Shown here piece after piece: positions 34,314 to 42,077 of a stretch of 42,712 nucleotides of DNA. The stretch is from positions 1-42,712 of the forward strand of contig CALWLN010000160.1 of NCBI GenBank assembly GCA_944381535.1, given 5' to 3'. The notes under the pieces were generated by a model. It saw nothing but the letters and a program-made list of their open reading frames with translations. It was not told the origin of the DNA and did not search any database. The position numbers and the translations under genes were made by a program. The stretch is from an uncultured Lachnospiraceae bacterium (GTDB taxonomy: Bacteria > Bacillota > Clostridia > Lachnospirales > Lachnospiraceae). The number at the start of each line of letters is the position of its first letter. Position 1 is the first letter of the stretch.

Positions 34314-37307
34314 ATGGAAAACATAAGCTGGTTCAAAAATCCCGGAAATGAATACAGAGGCATCCCCTTCTGGGCATGGAATGGCAGGCTGAATAAGAAA
34401 ATCCTGCTAGAACAGATTGATTATTTTGAAGAAATGGGTTTTGGCGGATTTATCATACATTCACGCTACGGCCTTGCCACAGAGTATCTGGGCAGTGAAT
34501 TTCTGTCCTGTGTGAAAGCCTGTGTGGATTACGCCAAGGAAAAAGGAATGTATGTATGGCTATATGATGAGGACCGCTGGCCATCCGGCTCCGCCGGCGG
34601 AGCCGTATCCAAGACCGAATCTTTTCGTCGTAAAACCTTATTATTTACAAAAAATACCGCCGGAGCTGCCAGGGTGCCAGCCGCCTGCTATGATATCCTT
34701 TTCGATGATGAAGGACGGATGGCAGATTACAAAAGAATAACCCCTGCAATAGAACCCCGATGGGAGAAATGGTACGCGTATATTGTCGTGGACCAGCCAG
34801 GCAACCCCTTATTTAATGGCAGCGCCCAGCCGGACATGCTCAGCGAAGAAGCAACAAAAGAATTTCTGAAGTTAACCCATGAGACATATTACGAACACGT
34901 TGGCGCCGATTTTGGAGCTGCCATTCCCGCCATTTTTACGGACGAGCCACACTATACCCCCTTTTTTACCTTGAAGGAAAACAGTGGCCACGTGACAGCG
35001 CCCTGGTGTAGCGATTTACCGGAACAATTTTTTGCGGAGCATCAAATGGATATCTTTGACAGGCTGCCGGAAATATTTTTGGACAAAAGTGATTTTACAC
35101 ATACAAGGATACGATATTTATTTTGCAATTTTGTGACGGAAAAGCATGTAAATGCATATGCGAGACTGTGTTCCCAATGGTGTCATAGCCATAACATCGC
35201 TTTTTCCGGGCACGTACTTTACGAAGACAATTTAACCTTACAGACCCAGGCAGAAGGCGAGGCAATGCGTTCTTATCCCGAATTCGACATTCCCGGAATC
35301 GACGTGCTGATGGATGATATTCTCTTTACAACGGCAAAACAGGCCCAGTCCGTGAAGCGTCAATACGGGAAAAAGCATATGCTGTCGGAATTATACGGCG
35401 TAACCAATTGGGATTTTGCTTTTAAAGATTTCAAATTCCAGGGAGACTGGCAGGCCGCCCTGGGTGTGGATATCCGCGTCCCTCATCTGGCGTGGATGGC
35501 CATGAACGGCGGAGCCAAACGCGATTATCCGCCATCGATTTTCTATCAGTCGCCATGGTACAAGGAATTTAAATATATAGAAGATTATTTTGCCAGAATA
35601 AATTCCATTCTGTCAAGAGGAACCGAAAAGGTAAAAGTAGGAATCATACACCCAATCGAAGGCTTTTGGATGTACTTCGGTTCAGACAAAACAAACAAGC
35701 TCCTGCGTGAAAATATGGAGAAACATTTCAAGGAGCTTTGCGACTGGTTAATTCGGGCAAACGTCGATTTTGATTATATCAGCGAGTCGCTGCTTGAAAA
35801 AAGCTGGTGTCCGACAGAGACCGGTTTCAAGGTCGGCGCCATGTGCTATGAGATTATCATAGTATCGGACTGCAAAAGTTTAAGAAGAAACACCGTGAAA
35901 GCCTTACAGCAATTTCTGGCAAAAAAGGGGCGAATTATTTTTATCGAAGATTATCCAAGATATATGGATGCCTGTCGAAGCGATGAGGTGCGAAACATTT
36001 TTCAGGAATGTGATGTCATACCACTTGAAAAGGATATCTTAATAAATGCTTTAAAGGATATTCCGGAGGTAAAAATCGTATACCGGGACGGCAGTGCTTC
36101 CTATAAATTTATATCTTCCATGCGACATGAAGAAAAATGCAAATGGCTGTTTGTGTGCAGGGCAGACAAAACCGATAACTGTGACGATATTATCATTCAA
36201 ATAAAAGGAAGCTATCGCGTAACTATCTGGGATGCTGAAACAGGGAATATTTATCCTGCAGATTATCAAACATACCATGGCGCAACACAGGTTTCTTATC
36301 GAATGTACGCAAACGACAGCCTGTTATTACAATTGACCGAGGAACCGGAGGTAACTATAGACGAACTGTCCTGGTTTCTGGAGGAACCTAACGTATGCTT
36401 ACTTGATATTGCGGAATATTCCATCGATGGAATGCCCTTTGAAAAGGAAGAAGAACTATTGCGAATCGACCGTAAGGTCAGGGAAAGTCTGGGTATGACG
36501 AGACGCTCAAACAATGATATACAGCCATGGGCAAAGCCCAAAGTAAAACCTGTTCACAATCTTACGCTGAAATTTCACCTAAAAAGCGAGAGCCCTCTGT
36601 CGGATACCTGCCTGGCTCTGGAAAATGCGGCACACGCAAAGATAACTCTAAACGGACGGGACATAAACAACAATCGCTGCGGATATTATGTGGATCATGC
36701 AATTGACAAGGTCTATTTAGGCAGCCTTAAAACCGGCGTGAACGAGCTTATGATTCATGTCCCCTTCGGCGAAGAATATTTTATAGAAAATATGTATCTC
36801 CTTGGAGCTTTTGATGTGAAGCTTCAAGATAGCCAAAAAATCTTAACCGCCTTTTCAAAAAAGAATTCCTTTGGTTCACTGACCAAAACAGGATGTCCTT
36901 TTTATGGCGGCAACATAACCTATAAAATGAAAATACGGATGAAAGAAACGACAAATCTGGCCATCTGGATCAGACATTTTTCCGGGGCCTGCATTCGTGT
37001 TTCTGTTGACGGAAAGAATGCAGGCCTTATTTATAAAGAACCTTATAAGGTTCTGGTGGATCAGATAACTGCAGGGATTCATGAAGTTACACTGCAGTTA
37101 TATGGAAACCGGTATAACACCTTTGGAGCGTTACATAACACGGGAAAGAATGTATGCCTTGCACTGCCTGGTGCATGGGAGCCTGGGGACGAAAACTTCT
37201 CATATGACTACCTTGTAAAACCAATGGGAATACTGGAACCCCCTATATTTATCCCGGGCAACAAAGCTTTGTATTCCCAGGATGCTACAATACACCTGCA
37301 TATATAA
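34314..37307 (+). CDS. GH106-like glycoside hydrolase
   Basis: 997 residues, the largest gene of the window. The N-terminal TIM-barrel-like part starts EYRGIPFWAWNGRL and includes 'MGFGGFIIHSRYG' and 'LYDEDRWPSGSAGG', seen in the GH106 family (alpha-L-rhamnosidases) and relatives. Further acidic residues that could be catalytic occur in 'AIFTDEPHY' and 'MLSELYGVTNWDF'. The C-terminal third holds beta-sandwich domains (about 800-990). No signal peptide: it should act on imported substrate. The resemblance to GH106 is partial, so the sugar it removes is not certain. Confidence 0.75.
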   Translation: MENISWFKNPGNEYRGIPFWAWNGRLNKKILLEQIDYFEEMGFGGFIIHSRYGLATEYLGSEFLSCVKACVDYAKEKGMYVWLYDEDRWPSGSAGGAVSKTESFRRKTLLFTKNTAGAARVPAACYDILFDDEGRMADYKRITPAIEPRWEKWYAYIVVDQPGNPLFNGSAQPDMLSEEATKEFLKLTHETYYEHVGADFGAAIPAIFTDEPHYTPFFTLKENSGHVTAPWCSDLPEQFFAEHQMDIFDRLPEIFLDKSDFTHTRIRYLFCNFVTEKHVNAYARLCSQWCHSHNIAFSGHVLYEDNLTLQTQAEGEAMRSYPEFDIPGIDVLMDDILFTTAKQAQSVKRQYGKKHMLSELYGVTNWDFAFKDFKFQGDWQAALGVDIRVPHLAWMAMNGGAKRDYPPSIFYQSPWYKEFKYIEDYFARINSILSRGTEKVKVGIIHPIEGFWMYFGSDKTNKLLRENMEKHFKELCDWLIRANVDFDYISESLLEKSWCPTETGFKVGAMCYEIIIVSDCKSLRRNTVKALQQFLAKKGRIIFIEDYPRYMDACRSDEVRNIFQECDVIPLEKDILINALKDIPEVKIVYRDGSASYKFISSMRHEEKCKWLFVCRADKTDNCDDIIIQIKGSYRVTIWDAETGNIYPADYQTYHGATQVSYRMYANDSLLLQLTEEPEVTIDELSWFLEEPNVCLLDIAEYSIDGMPFEKEEELLRIDRKVRESLGMTRRSNNDIQPWAKPKVKPVHNLTLKFHLKSESPLSDTCLALENAAHAKITLNGRDINNNRCGYYVDHAIDKVYLGSLKTGVNELMIHVPFGEEYFIENMYLLGAFDVKLQDSQKILTAFSKKNSFGSLTKTGCPFYGGNITYKMKIRMKETTNLAIWIRHFSGACIRVSVDGKNAGLIYKEPYKVLVDQITAGIHEVTLQLYGNRYNTFGALHNTGKNVCLALPGAWEPGDENFSYDYLVKPMGILEPPIFIPGNKALYSQDATIHLHI

Positions 37308-37318
37308 GGAGGAACGTG

Positions 37319-38680
37319 ATGAAATATTGTGTTTCAATATGTGAATTTGGCGCTGTGGCAGGAGGAGATGTCATAAATACATTTTCCATCCAGAATGCCA
37401 TAGACGAGTGTTTCCGGCGAGGAGGCGGAGAGGTATTTGTACCGGCGGGTGTTTTTCGGACCGGCGGAATACGGATGCGAAGCGGCGTTTATCTGCATCT
37501 GCTGGAAAATGCCGTATTGCTTGGAAGCCGGAATCCGGAGGATTATTTTTTCTATCGCGCCGATGAAGTGGAGCCTGTTGACGGGAAATATATTTCGGAG
37601 GCGATGTGGACAGCTCCGGGAAGCAGCAACCGTGATTATACATTTATGCGAACACCCGGCAGCCGCTGGAATAACGCATTGATTCGCTTTCTATTCGCCA
37701 GAGACGCCGGAATCATAGGTGAGAAAAACTCTTATATTGACGGCGCTGACTGCTATGATGAACATGGAGAGGAGCATTACAGGGGGCCTCACGGAATAAG
37801 TACGTGGTACTGTACGAATCTTGTTTTCCGAGGGTATACTTTTCGAAATAGCGCCAACTGGGCTCATGCCTTCTTTTTCACAGACAATGTGATGATAAGT
37901 AAAATGGCTGTTCATGCAGGGCACGACGGAATACATATGACCGGATGCAGAAATATCCGCATAACCGATTGCAATTTTTTCACAGGAGACGATTGTGTTG
38001 CAGGCATAGACAATCTGAATATATACGTGTCCCAGTGCCAGCTCAATTCCGCATGTAGCGCGTTCCGATTTGGCGGGTCAAACGCATTCTTCGAAAAATG
38101 TAAGATATTTGGGCCATGCAGGTATCATTTTCGAGGCAGCCTTACCATCGAAGAAAAGCGAAATGGCATTGCCTCCCATTCTGAGGGAAAAAGAAATAAT
38201 ATGCTCAGTGCTTATACCTATTATTCCGATTTCTCCTTTCCTATTCGGCAGCAGCCCGGAAATATTGTTATCTCTGACTGTGATATTGATTTTGCAGACA
38301 GATTACTGCACTACAATTTTTCAGGAAATGAGACATGGCAAAAAAATCGCCCCCTGGAGTCACTGATACTTCGCCATATTCGTGCAAAAAACATAGCAAT
38401 GCCTCTCAGTGTCTATGGCGCAAAAGAGCTTCCGATTCATTTAGAAATCGTAAGCTCAGAGATATCTTTTAGAAGCGACGCGGAGAACGTCCCCTTCATA
38501 CAGGCAAATAACTATAAAAGGATATTATTGAAAGACACTGTTGTCAAAAACAATTTCGCCAATCCTTTTATTCTGACCTGGCAGGACGAGGATGCAGTCG
38601 TATTTGACAATTTTAAATGCGAAGGAAATCCATGCGCTATTGAAAAAACCGACAGAAAATTTCAATGTGATACTATATAA
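37319..38680 (+). CDS. GH28-like polygalacturonase-family beta-helix hydrolase
   Basis: 453 residues, a right-handed beta-helix: 'AIDECFRRGGGEVFVPAGVFRTGGIRM' is the family entry region. The catalytic Asp set is D203 (GHDGIHM), D224 and D225 (FTGDDC). The GHG motif that follows in most GH28 enzymes is missing ('SACSAFRFGG' occupies that place). GGAGGA precedes ATG 37319; the longer frame begins at a GTG. No signal peptide. It may cleave a galacturonoside or a related glycoside within the cell. Confidence 0.8.
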   Translation: MKYCVSICEFGAVAGGDVINTFSIQNAIDECFRRGGGEVFVPAGVFRTGGIRMRSGVYLHLLENAVLLGSRNPEDYFFYRADEVEPVDGKYISEAMWTAPGSSNRDYTFMRTPGSRWNNALIRFLFARDAGIIGEKNSYIDGADCYDEHGEEHYRGPHGISTWYCTNLVFRGYTFRNSANWAHAFFFTDNVMISKMAVHAGHDGIHMTGCRNIRITDCNFFTGDDCVAGIDNLNIYVSQCQLNSACSAFRFGGSNAFFEKCKIFGPCRYHFRGSLTIEEKRNGIASHSEGKRNNMLSAYTYYSDFSFPIRQQPGNIVISDCDIDFADRLLHYNFSGNETWQKNRPLESLILRHIRAKNIAMPLSVYGAKELPIHLEIVSSEISFRSDAENVPFIQANNYKRILLKDTVVKNNFANPFILTWQDEDAVVFDNFKCEGNPCAIEKTDRKFQCDTI

Positions 38681-38694
38681 GGGAGGGAAACGCT

Positions 38695-39474
38695 TTGTAT
38701 AAACCATGGCTGGAAAGAATGGACGGCTTTCGTATTTTTGGAAATTTATATTTTGTGGGGTGCCGCGGGGCTTCCTCCCATATTATCGACACCGGCAGCG
38801 GTCTTATCATGCTTGATACAGGCTATCCGCAGACACTATATCTGATAATAGAAAATATATACAAAATTGGCTTTCGTACTCAAGATATTAAATATATCAT
38901 TCATTCACATGGTCATTACGATCATTTGGGAGCAACGAAAGCCCTTGTAGAGCTAACCGGAGCGAAAACATTTTTGGGAGCAGGAGACAGGGAATATGCC
39001 AACGGCAAAGCAGATTTAACCTGGGCCAAAGAGCTGGGACATACCTATTATGAAATGTTTGAACCGGATTGTCTATTGTACGACAAAGATGTCATTGAGC
39101 TTGGAAATACAAAAATAGCATGTGTTGCCAGTCCCGGACATACTCCGGGCACCATGTCCTACTTTTTCGATGTGACGGACGGAAAAAGAATTTACAGAGC
39201 AGGAACACATGGCGGAACAGGAATCAATACTTTGCAGGCGGAATTCCTGGACAGGTATGGTCTGTCGTATGACTGTCGTAAAGATTTTATGGAAACTCTG
39301 GAGCGCCTAAAAAAAGAAAAGGTTGACATTTTCATCGGAAATCATGTATGGAATAACGACACAATTGGAAAATATGAAAGAATGCAAAAAGGGGAGGCTA
39401 ATCCCTTTGTTAATCCTGGAGAATGGCAACGGTTTTTAAAGAAAACTCAAAGAGAAGCCGCTACACTTTTTTAA
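38695..39474 (+). CDS. Metallo-beta-lactamase-fold hydrolase
   Basis: 259 residues with the complete zinc motif HSHGHYDHLG and further His/Asp ligands (SPGHTPGT, and a C-terminal 'GNHVWN'). It starts at TTG 38695, seven bases after GGGAGGG, 14 bases beyond the GH28-like gene. MBL-fold enzymes of this kind hydrolyse lactones, thioesters or phosphodiesters; a sugar lactone made by the oxidoreductases is the simplest guess. Last gene of the island. Confidence 0.85.
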   Translation: MYKPWLERMDGFRIFGNLYFVGCRGASSHIIDTGSGLIMLDTGYPQTLYLIIENIYKIGFRTQDIKYIIHSHGHYDHLGATKALVELTGAKTFLGAGDREYANGKADLTWAKELGHTYYEMFEPDCLLYDKDVIELGNTKIACVASPGHTPGTMSYFFDVTDGKRIYRAGTHGGTGINTLQAEFLDRYGLSYDCRKDFMETLERLKKEKVDIFIGNHVWNNDTIGKYERMQKGEANPFVNPGEWQRFLKKTQREAATLF

Positions 39475-39537
39475 ATCTGTTCCGTAAGAGATTGGAAGCC
39501 ACATAGTCTCACCAATCACATTTTTGCTGATTTTCCA

Positions 39538-39565
39538 TTTACAATTTCTCAAAACCGCCTATAAT
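39538..39565 (+). promoter_or_regulatory. Promoter of the HD-domain gene
   Basis: TTTACA (39538-39543), 16 bases, TATAAT (39560-39565). Predicted start near 39572, about six bases before the strong hairpin at 39578. Confidence 0.6.
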
Positions 39566-39577
39566 AAAACTATAATC

Positions 39578-39613
39578 CTATGAGCCGGCGCAATTTCTTA
39601 CGCCGGCTCATAG
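39578..39613 (+). other. 13-bp leader hairpin of the HD-domain gene
   Basis: Perfect stem CTATGAGCCGGCG / CGCCGGCTCATAG with a 10-base loop at the very 5' end of the predicted transcript. No U-run follows. It may protect the transcript or block an RNA-binding site. Confidence 0.6.
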
Positions 39614-39672
39614 AAAATGCTACTCCTCAGTAAATATGCTTTATTCCGCCAACTAGAAAGGAGTCCCTCCCC

Positions 39673-40113
39673 ATGCTCTACACCCCACTCACCGTGAAAG
39701 CCATGCAGCTGGCCTACAAGGCCCACCATGGTCAGACCGACCACGCCGGACTGCCCTACATCTTCCATCCCTACCACCTGGCCGAACAGATGACTGATGA
39801 ATTCACCATCTGCGCAGCCCTGCTTCACGACGTGGTGGAGGATACTACTGTGACCATAGAGGAATTGGAACGGGAATTTCCCCCGGCAGTCACTGAGGCC
39901 GTCCGGCTTCTGACCCACGACGAGAACACGCCCTACCTGGACTACGTCCGCGCCTTGAAGAACAATCCCATTGCCAGAACCGTAAAGCTGGCAGATTTGG
40001 CACACAATTCCGATGAAACCAGACTTTTTGCCTCCGATATGCCCGAGGAAACACGCGCCCGCTGGCGCGCGAAATACGCCGAGGCCAGACGGATTCTGAC
40101 AGAAGAACTTTGA
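39673..40113 (+). CDS. HD-domain hydrolase, small alarmone hydrolase/RelA-SpoT-like
   Basis: 146 residues. The HD motif is HDVVEDT, with an upstream His in 'YIFHPYHLA' and the later Asp in 'KLADLAHNSD', as in the (p)ppGpp hydrolase domain of RelA/SpoT and in MESH1-like stand-alone hydrolases. No synthetase domain. It should degrade (p)ppGpp or a related nucleotide. AAAGGAG precedes ATG. It has its own promoter and a leader hairpin. Confidence 0.85.
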   Translation: MLYTPLTVKAMQLAYKAHHGQTDHAGLPYIFHPYHLAEQMTDEFTICAALLHDVVEDTTVTIEELEREFPPAVTEAVRLLTHDENTPYLDYVRALKNNPIARTVKLADLAHNSDETRLFASDMPEETRARWRAKYAEARRILTEEL

Positions 40114-40138
40114 TTGCAGGCGTAACCATGCTCAGATT

Positions 40139-41065
40139 TCAGATTCCATATTTTGAAAACAGTTCCTGCTGATAGGCCTTGTCCGATACGGCCCGCTCTA
40201 TCTCCTCCATGCGGCAGTCCTTTATCAGACGCTGGATCAAAAAATTCACCCGCTCTTCTCCAATCTTGATTCCCTGGTCCTTTCCCAGCTTGATACCACG
40301 GTCTTTCCCCAGCTTAAATCCCTGGTCCTTTCCCAGCCTGAAGCTTTCCTCTCTTATCTCCCGAAATGCCGTACACATATTGTATCCACCTCCTTCTTTG
40401 TTTCGGAATTGCTCCTTCTTCTTTGCCAGCTCCAACTCCCTGTCATCGAAAAATGTGGCTAACAGTTCAAAGGTTTCCTCACTCACATTGGAAAATTCCC
40501 CGCTGTTCTGCTCTACATACCGCTCCATCTCTTTCCCTCTCCCGGAATAGGGTAACAGCTCAAATACCTGCTTAAGCCCGGTGTGGAAATGTCCGGGTAC
40601 CACATTCCCGGCATGTACCAGATTCATCCGGTAATCAGATATATAGTCATAAATCCATGCTTCCGTCCCGGGTATATCCAGCAGGTCGAACAGCCGGGTG
40701 CTTCCGTCCCACGTCTTCTCCCCATAGTAAAATACAAAATTTACAATGGGTACAAATCGCTCTCCCTTTCTGATGCCGGACAGAAATTCATCTCCCGGCT
40801 TGAGACTCTTCTCCTGCCTGTTCTTTAACTTTCTGGCTTTCAGCTGCTCTCCATAGCCGCCTGCCTCGTATCCCATTTCCCGGATGACCATGCCATAATC
40901 CACAAAGCTCTGGTTTTCTGTTCCCAGAATGACCCGGAAAATCACAGAAAATGTGGGGCTTCTGCATTTGCCGCTTAACAGGTATGTCCTTTTTCCTTTC
41001 TCTCCTTGCGATAAAAATCCCTCCCTTTCTGGCCGGAATAGGACTTTATCCAAGGACTCTTCCAC
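40139..41065 (-). CDS. Rpn/PDDEXK-family nuclease-like protein, N-terminally truncated copy 1
   Basis: 308 residues in this frame. The middle and C-terminal parts match the Rpn family of recombination-promoting nucleases: 'GTENQSFVDYGMVIREMGYE' holds the E-x-Q that replaces E-x-K, 'VNFVFYYGEKTWDG' and 'HFHTGLKQVFELLPYSG' follow. The usual N-terminal part with the catalytic Asp is not seen, and the first about 45 residues do not fit the family; the frame starts at a GTG with no good ribosome site. I think it is a damaged gene, though it may still be expressed. It has a 'GKDQGFKL'-type repeat (three units) near the C-terminus. A second copy lies at the window end. Confidence 0.65.
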   Translation of the reverse strand: MEESLDKVLFRPEREGFLSQGEKGKRTYLLSGKCRSPTFSVIFRVILGTENQSFVDYGMVIREMGYEAGGYGEQLKARKLKNRQEKSLKPGDEFLSGIRKGERFVPIVNFVFYYGEKTWDGSTRLFDLLDIPGTEAWIYDYISDYRMNLVHAGNVVPGHFHTGLKQVFELLPYSGRGKEMERYVEQNSGEFSNVSEETFELLATFFDDRELELAKKKEQFRNKEGGGYNMCTAFREIREESFRLGKDQGFKLGKDRGIKLGKDQGIKIGEERVNFLIQRLIKDCRMEEIERAVSDKAYQQELFSKYGI

Positions 41066-41079
41066 TATTTATCCATGGC

Positions 41080-41143
41080 AGGGGCGCTTTACGAACCTTC
41101 CATATTATCGGACCCGTTTCGCGAACCTTACAACATGATTATA
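41080..41143 (-). repeat. Two diverged leader-repeat units upstream of the PDDEXK gene
   Basis: Unit 41105-41143 (ATTATCGG... TTTCGCGAACC... ATTATA) aligns with the units at 6402-6437 and includes the same GGTATAAT-like end; unit 41080-41104 (GCGCTTTACGAACC) is further diverged. They lie just downstream of the predicted promoter at 41138-41167. Confidence 0.6.
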
Positions 41144-41167
41144 CCACCGCAAATACTGACTGTTCAA
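41138..41167 (-). promoter_or_regulatory. Promoter of the PDDEXK copy 1 gene
   Basis: On the minus strand TTGAAC (41167-41162), 18 bases, TATAAT with an extended TGG (41143-41138). It leads directly into the diverged leader repeat. Confidence 0.6.
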
Positions 41168-41248
41168 GCATTATTTCACCCTCCGCTGTTTCCTGCCGGC
41201 AGGGTATTTTTCGTGAAAGCAGACGAGATAAAATTGTTTTATTTTAAC

Positions 41249-41285
41249 TTGACACTAAATTATATAATAATTATAATATAATTAT
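41249..41285 (+). promoter_or_regulatory. Consensus promoter and tandem-palindrome operator of the BrnTA pair
   Basis: TTGACA (41249-41254), 17 bases, TATAAT (41272-41277). The palindrome ATAATTAT occurs twice (41267-41274 and 41278-41285), exactly 11 bp apart, across the -10 and start site. Ribbon-helix-helix antitoxins such as BrnA bind repeated sites of this type and repress their own operon. The predicted start is 41284, the A of the BrnT start codon. Confidence 0.7.
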
Positions 41286-41571
41286 GGAAACAATAACTTT
41301 TGAATGGGATGAAAACAAAAACAGAGCAAACCAAAATAAGCATAAAATATCGTTTGATGAAGCAAAAACGGTGTTTTACGATGAAGAAGCATTGGTTATA
41401 GATGACCCAGAACATTCAGAAAAGGAAGAAAGGTTCATCATTTTAGGCCTTAGCAACAAGGCTAATCTTCTGGTAGTCTGCCATTGCTACAGGGCTTCAG
41501 ACACAGTAATACGAATTATATCAGCCAGAAAAGCAACGACAACTGAAAGTAAGCAATATTACGAATTTTAG
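41284..41571 (+). CDS. brnT: BrnT-family toxin (ribonuclease fold)
   Basis: 95 residues of the BrnT family: 'ITFEWDENKNRANQNKHKISFDEA' at the N-terminus and 'IRIISARKAT' near the end. BrnT is an RNase toxin of RelE-like fold that cleaves RNA and halts growth unless bound by BrnA. No ribosome site precedes the ATG, which coincides with the predicted transcription start, so it may be read as a leaderless mRNA, which would hold toxin levels low. Confidence 0.92.
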   Translation: METITFEWDENKNRANQNKHKISFDEAKTVFYDEEALVIDDPEHSEKEERFIILGLSNKANLLVVCHCYRASDTVIRIISARKATTTESKQYYEF

Positions 41572-41583
41572 AAGGAGCACAGT

Positions 41584-41793
41584 ATGAGAGAAGAATATGA
41601 TTTTTCAAATGCGAGAAAAAACCCATATGCAAAAAAGCTGAAAAAGCAAATAACCATTAACATAGACAGCGAGACGATTGATTATTTTAAGGCTAAAGCA
41701 GAACAATCAGGCATTCCATACCAGACTCTTATAAACTTATATCTTTCTGATTGTGTCCGCCAAAAAAGAGAATTACAGGTGACATGGAAGTAA
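41584..41793 (+). CDS. brnA: BrnA-family antitoxin (ribbon-helix-helix)
   Basis: 69 residues. 'KKQITINIDSETIDYFKAKAEQSGIPYQTLINLYLSDCV' is the ribbon-helix-helix fold: a beta strand (ITINID) followed by two helices. It binds BrnT and the operator upstream of the pair. AAGGAG lies seven bases before ATG, so the antitoxin has a real ribosome site although the toxin does not. Confidence 0.9.
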   Translation: MREEYDFSNARKNPYAKKLKKQITINIDSETIDYFKAKAEQSGIPYQTLINLYLSDCVRQKRELQVTWK

Positions 41794-41822
41794 TGACAGA
41801 AATGCCGCCTTTTCCTCATGCA

Positions 41823-41875
41823 GTCAATCTCGTCATTTAAGTCAACAATTTTGACCAGGTAATGACGAGATTGAC
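41823..41875. repeat. 15-bp perfect inverted repeat with a nested hairpin
   Basis: Arms GTCAATCTCGTCATT (41823-41837) and AATGACGAGATTGAC (41861-41875) around a 23-base centre that holds a second stem GTCAA/TTGAC (41841-41855). It lies 29 bases beyond brnA and ahead of the AraC remnant. The rest of 41794-41956 holds no gene I can support. Confidence 0.7.
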
Positions 41876-41956
41876 CCTGTATCTCCCTGCAAGCCTTCAA
41901 TGCCAGAGGCTTCAGAGAGTATGCGCAAATATTTTGCTCCTGCGTACAACCTTTGA

Positions 41957-42061
41957 AGGCTAAGACTGGAAATGGCCCGGAGCCTTCTCCTGGAGACGGA
42001 TTTACCAGTTGCGGCGGTGGCTGAAAAATGCGACTTTGCGGACGCTTTTTTTCAGTCGTTC
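41957..42061 (+). pseudogene. AraC-family HTH remnant
   Basis: A short stretch reads RLEMARSLLLETDLPVAAVA, then EKCDFADAFFQSF, the second HTH of an AraC regulator. It has a stop codon just upstream in frame and ends at the edge of PDDEXK copy 2, so only part of the HTH remains. A non-functional relic. Confidence 0.7.
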
Positions 42062-42077
42062 ATGCCCTGCATTGTTA

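Noticed and set aside
41066-41078. Short reading frame ATGGATAAATAG upstream of PDDEXK copy 1 as its true start
   Set aside because: It stops after three codons; rejoining it would need a frameshift that I cannot support.
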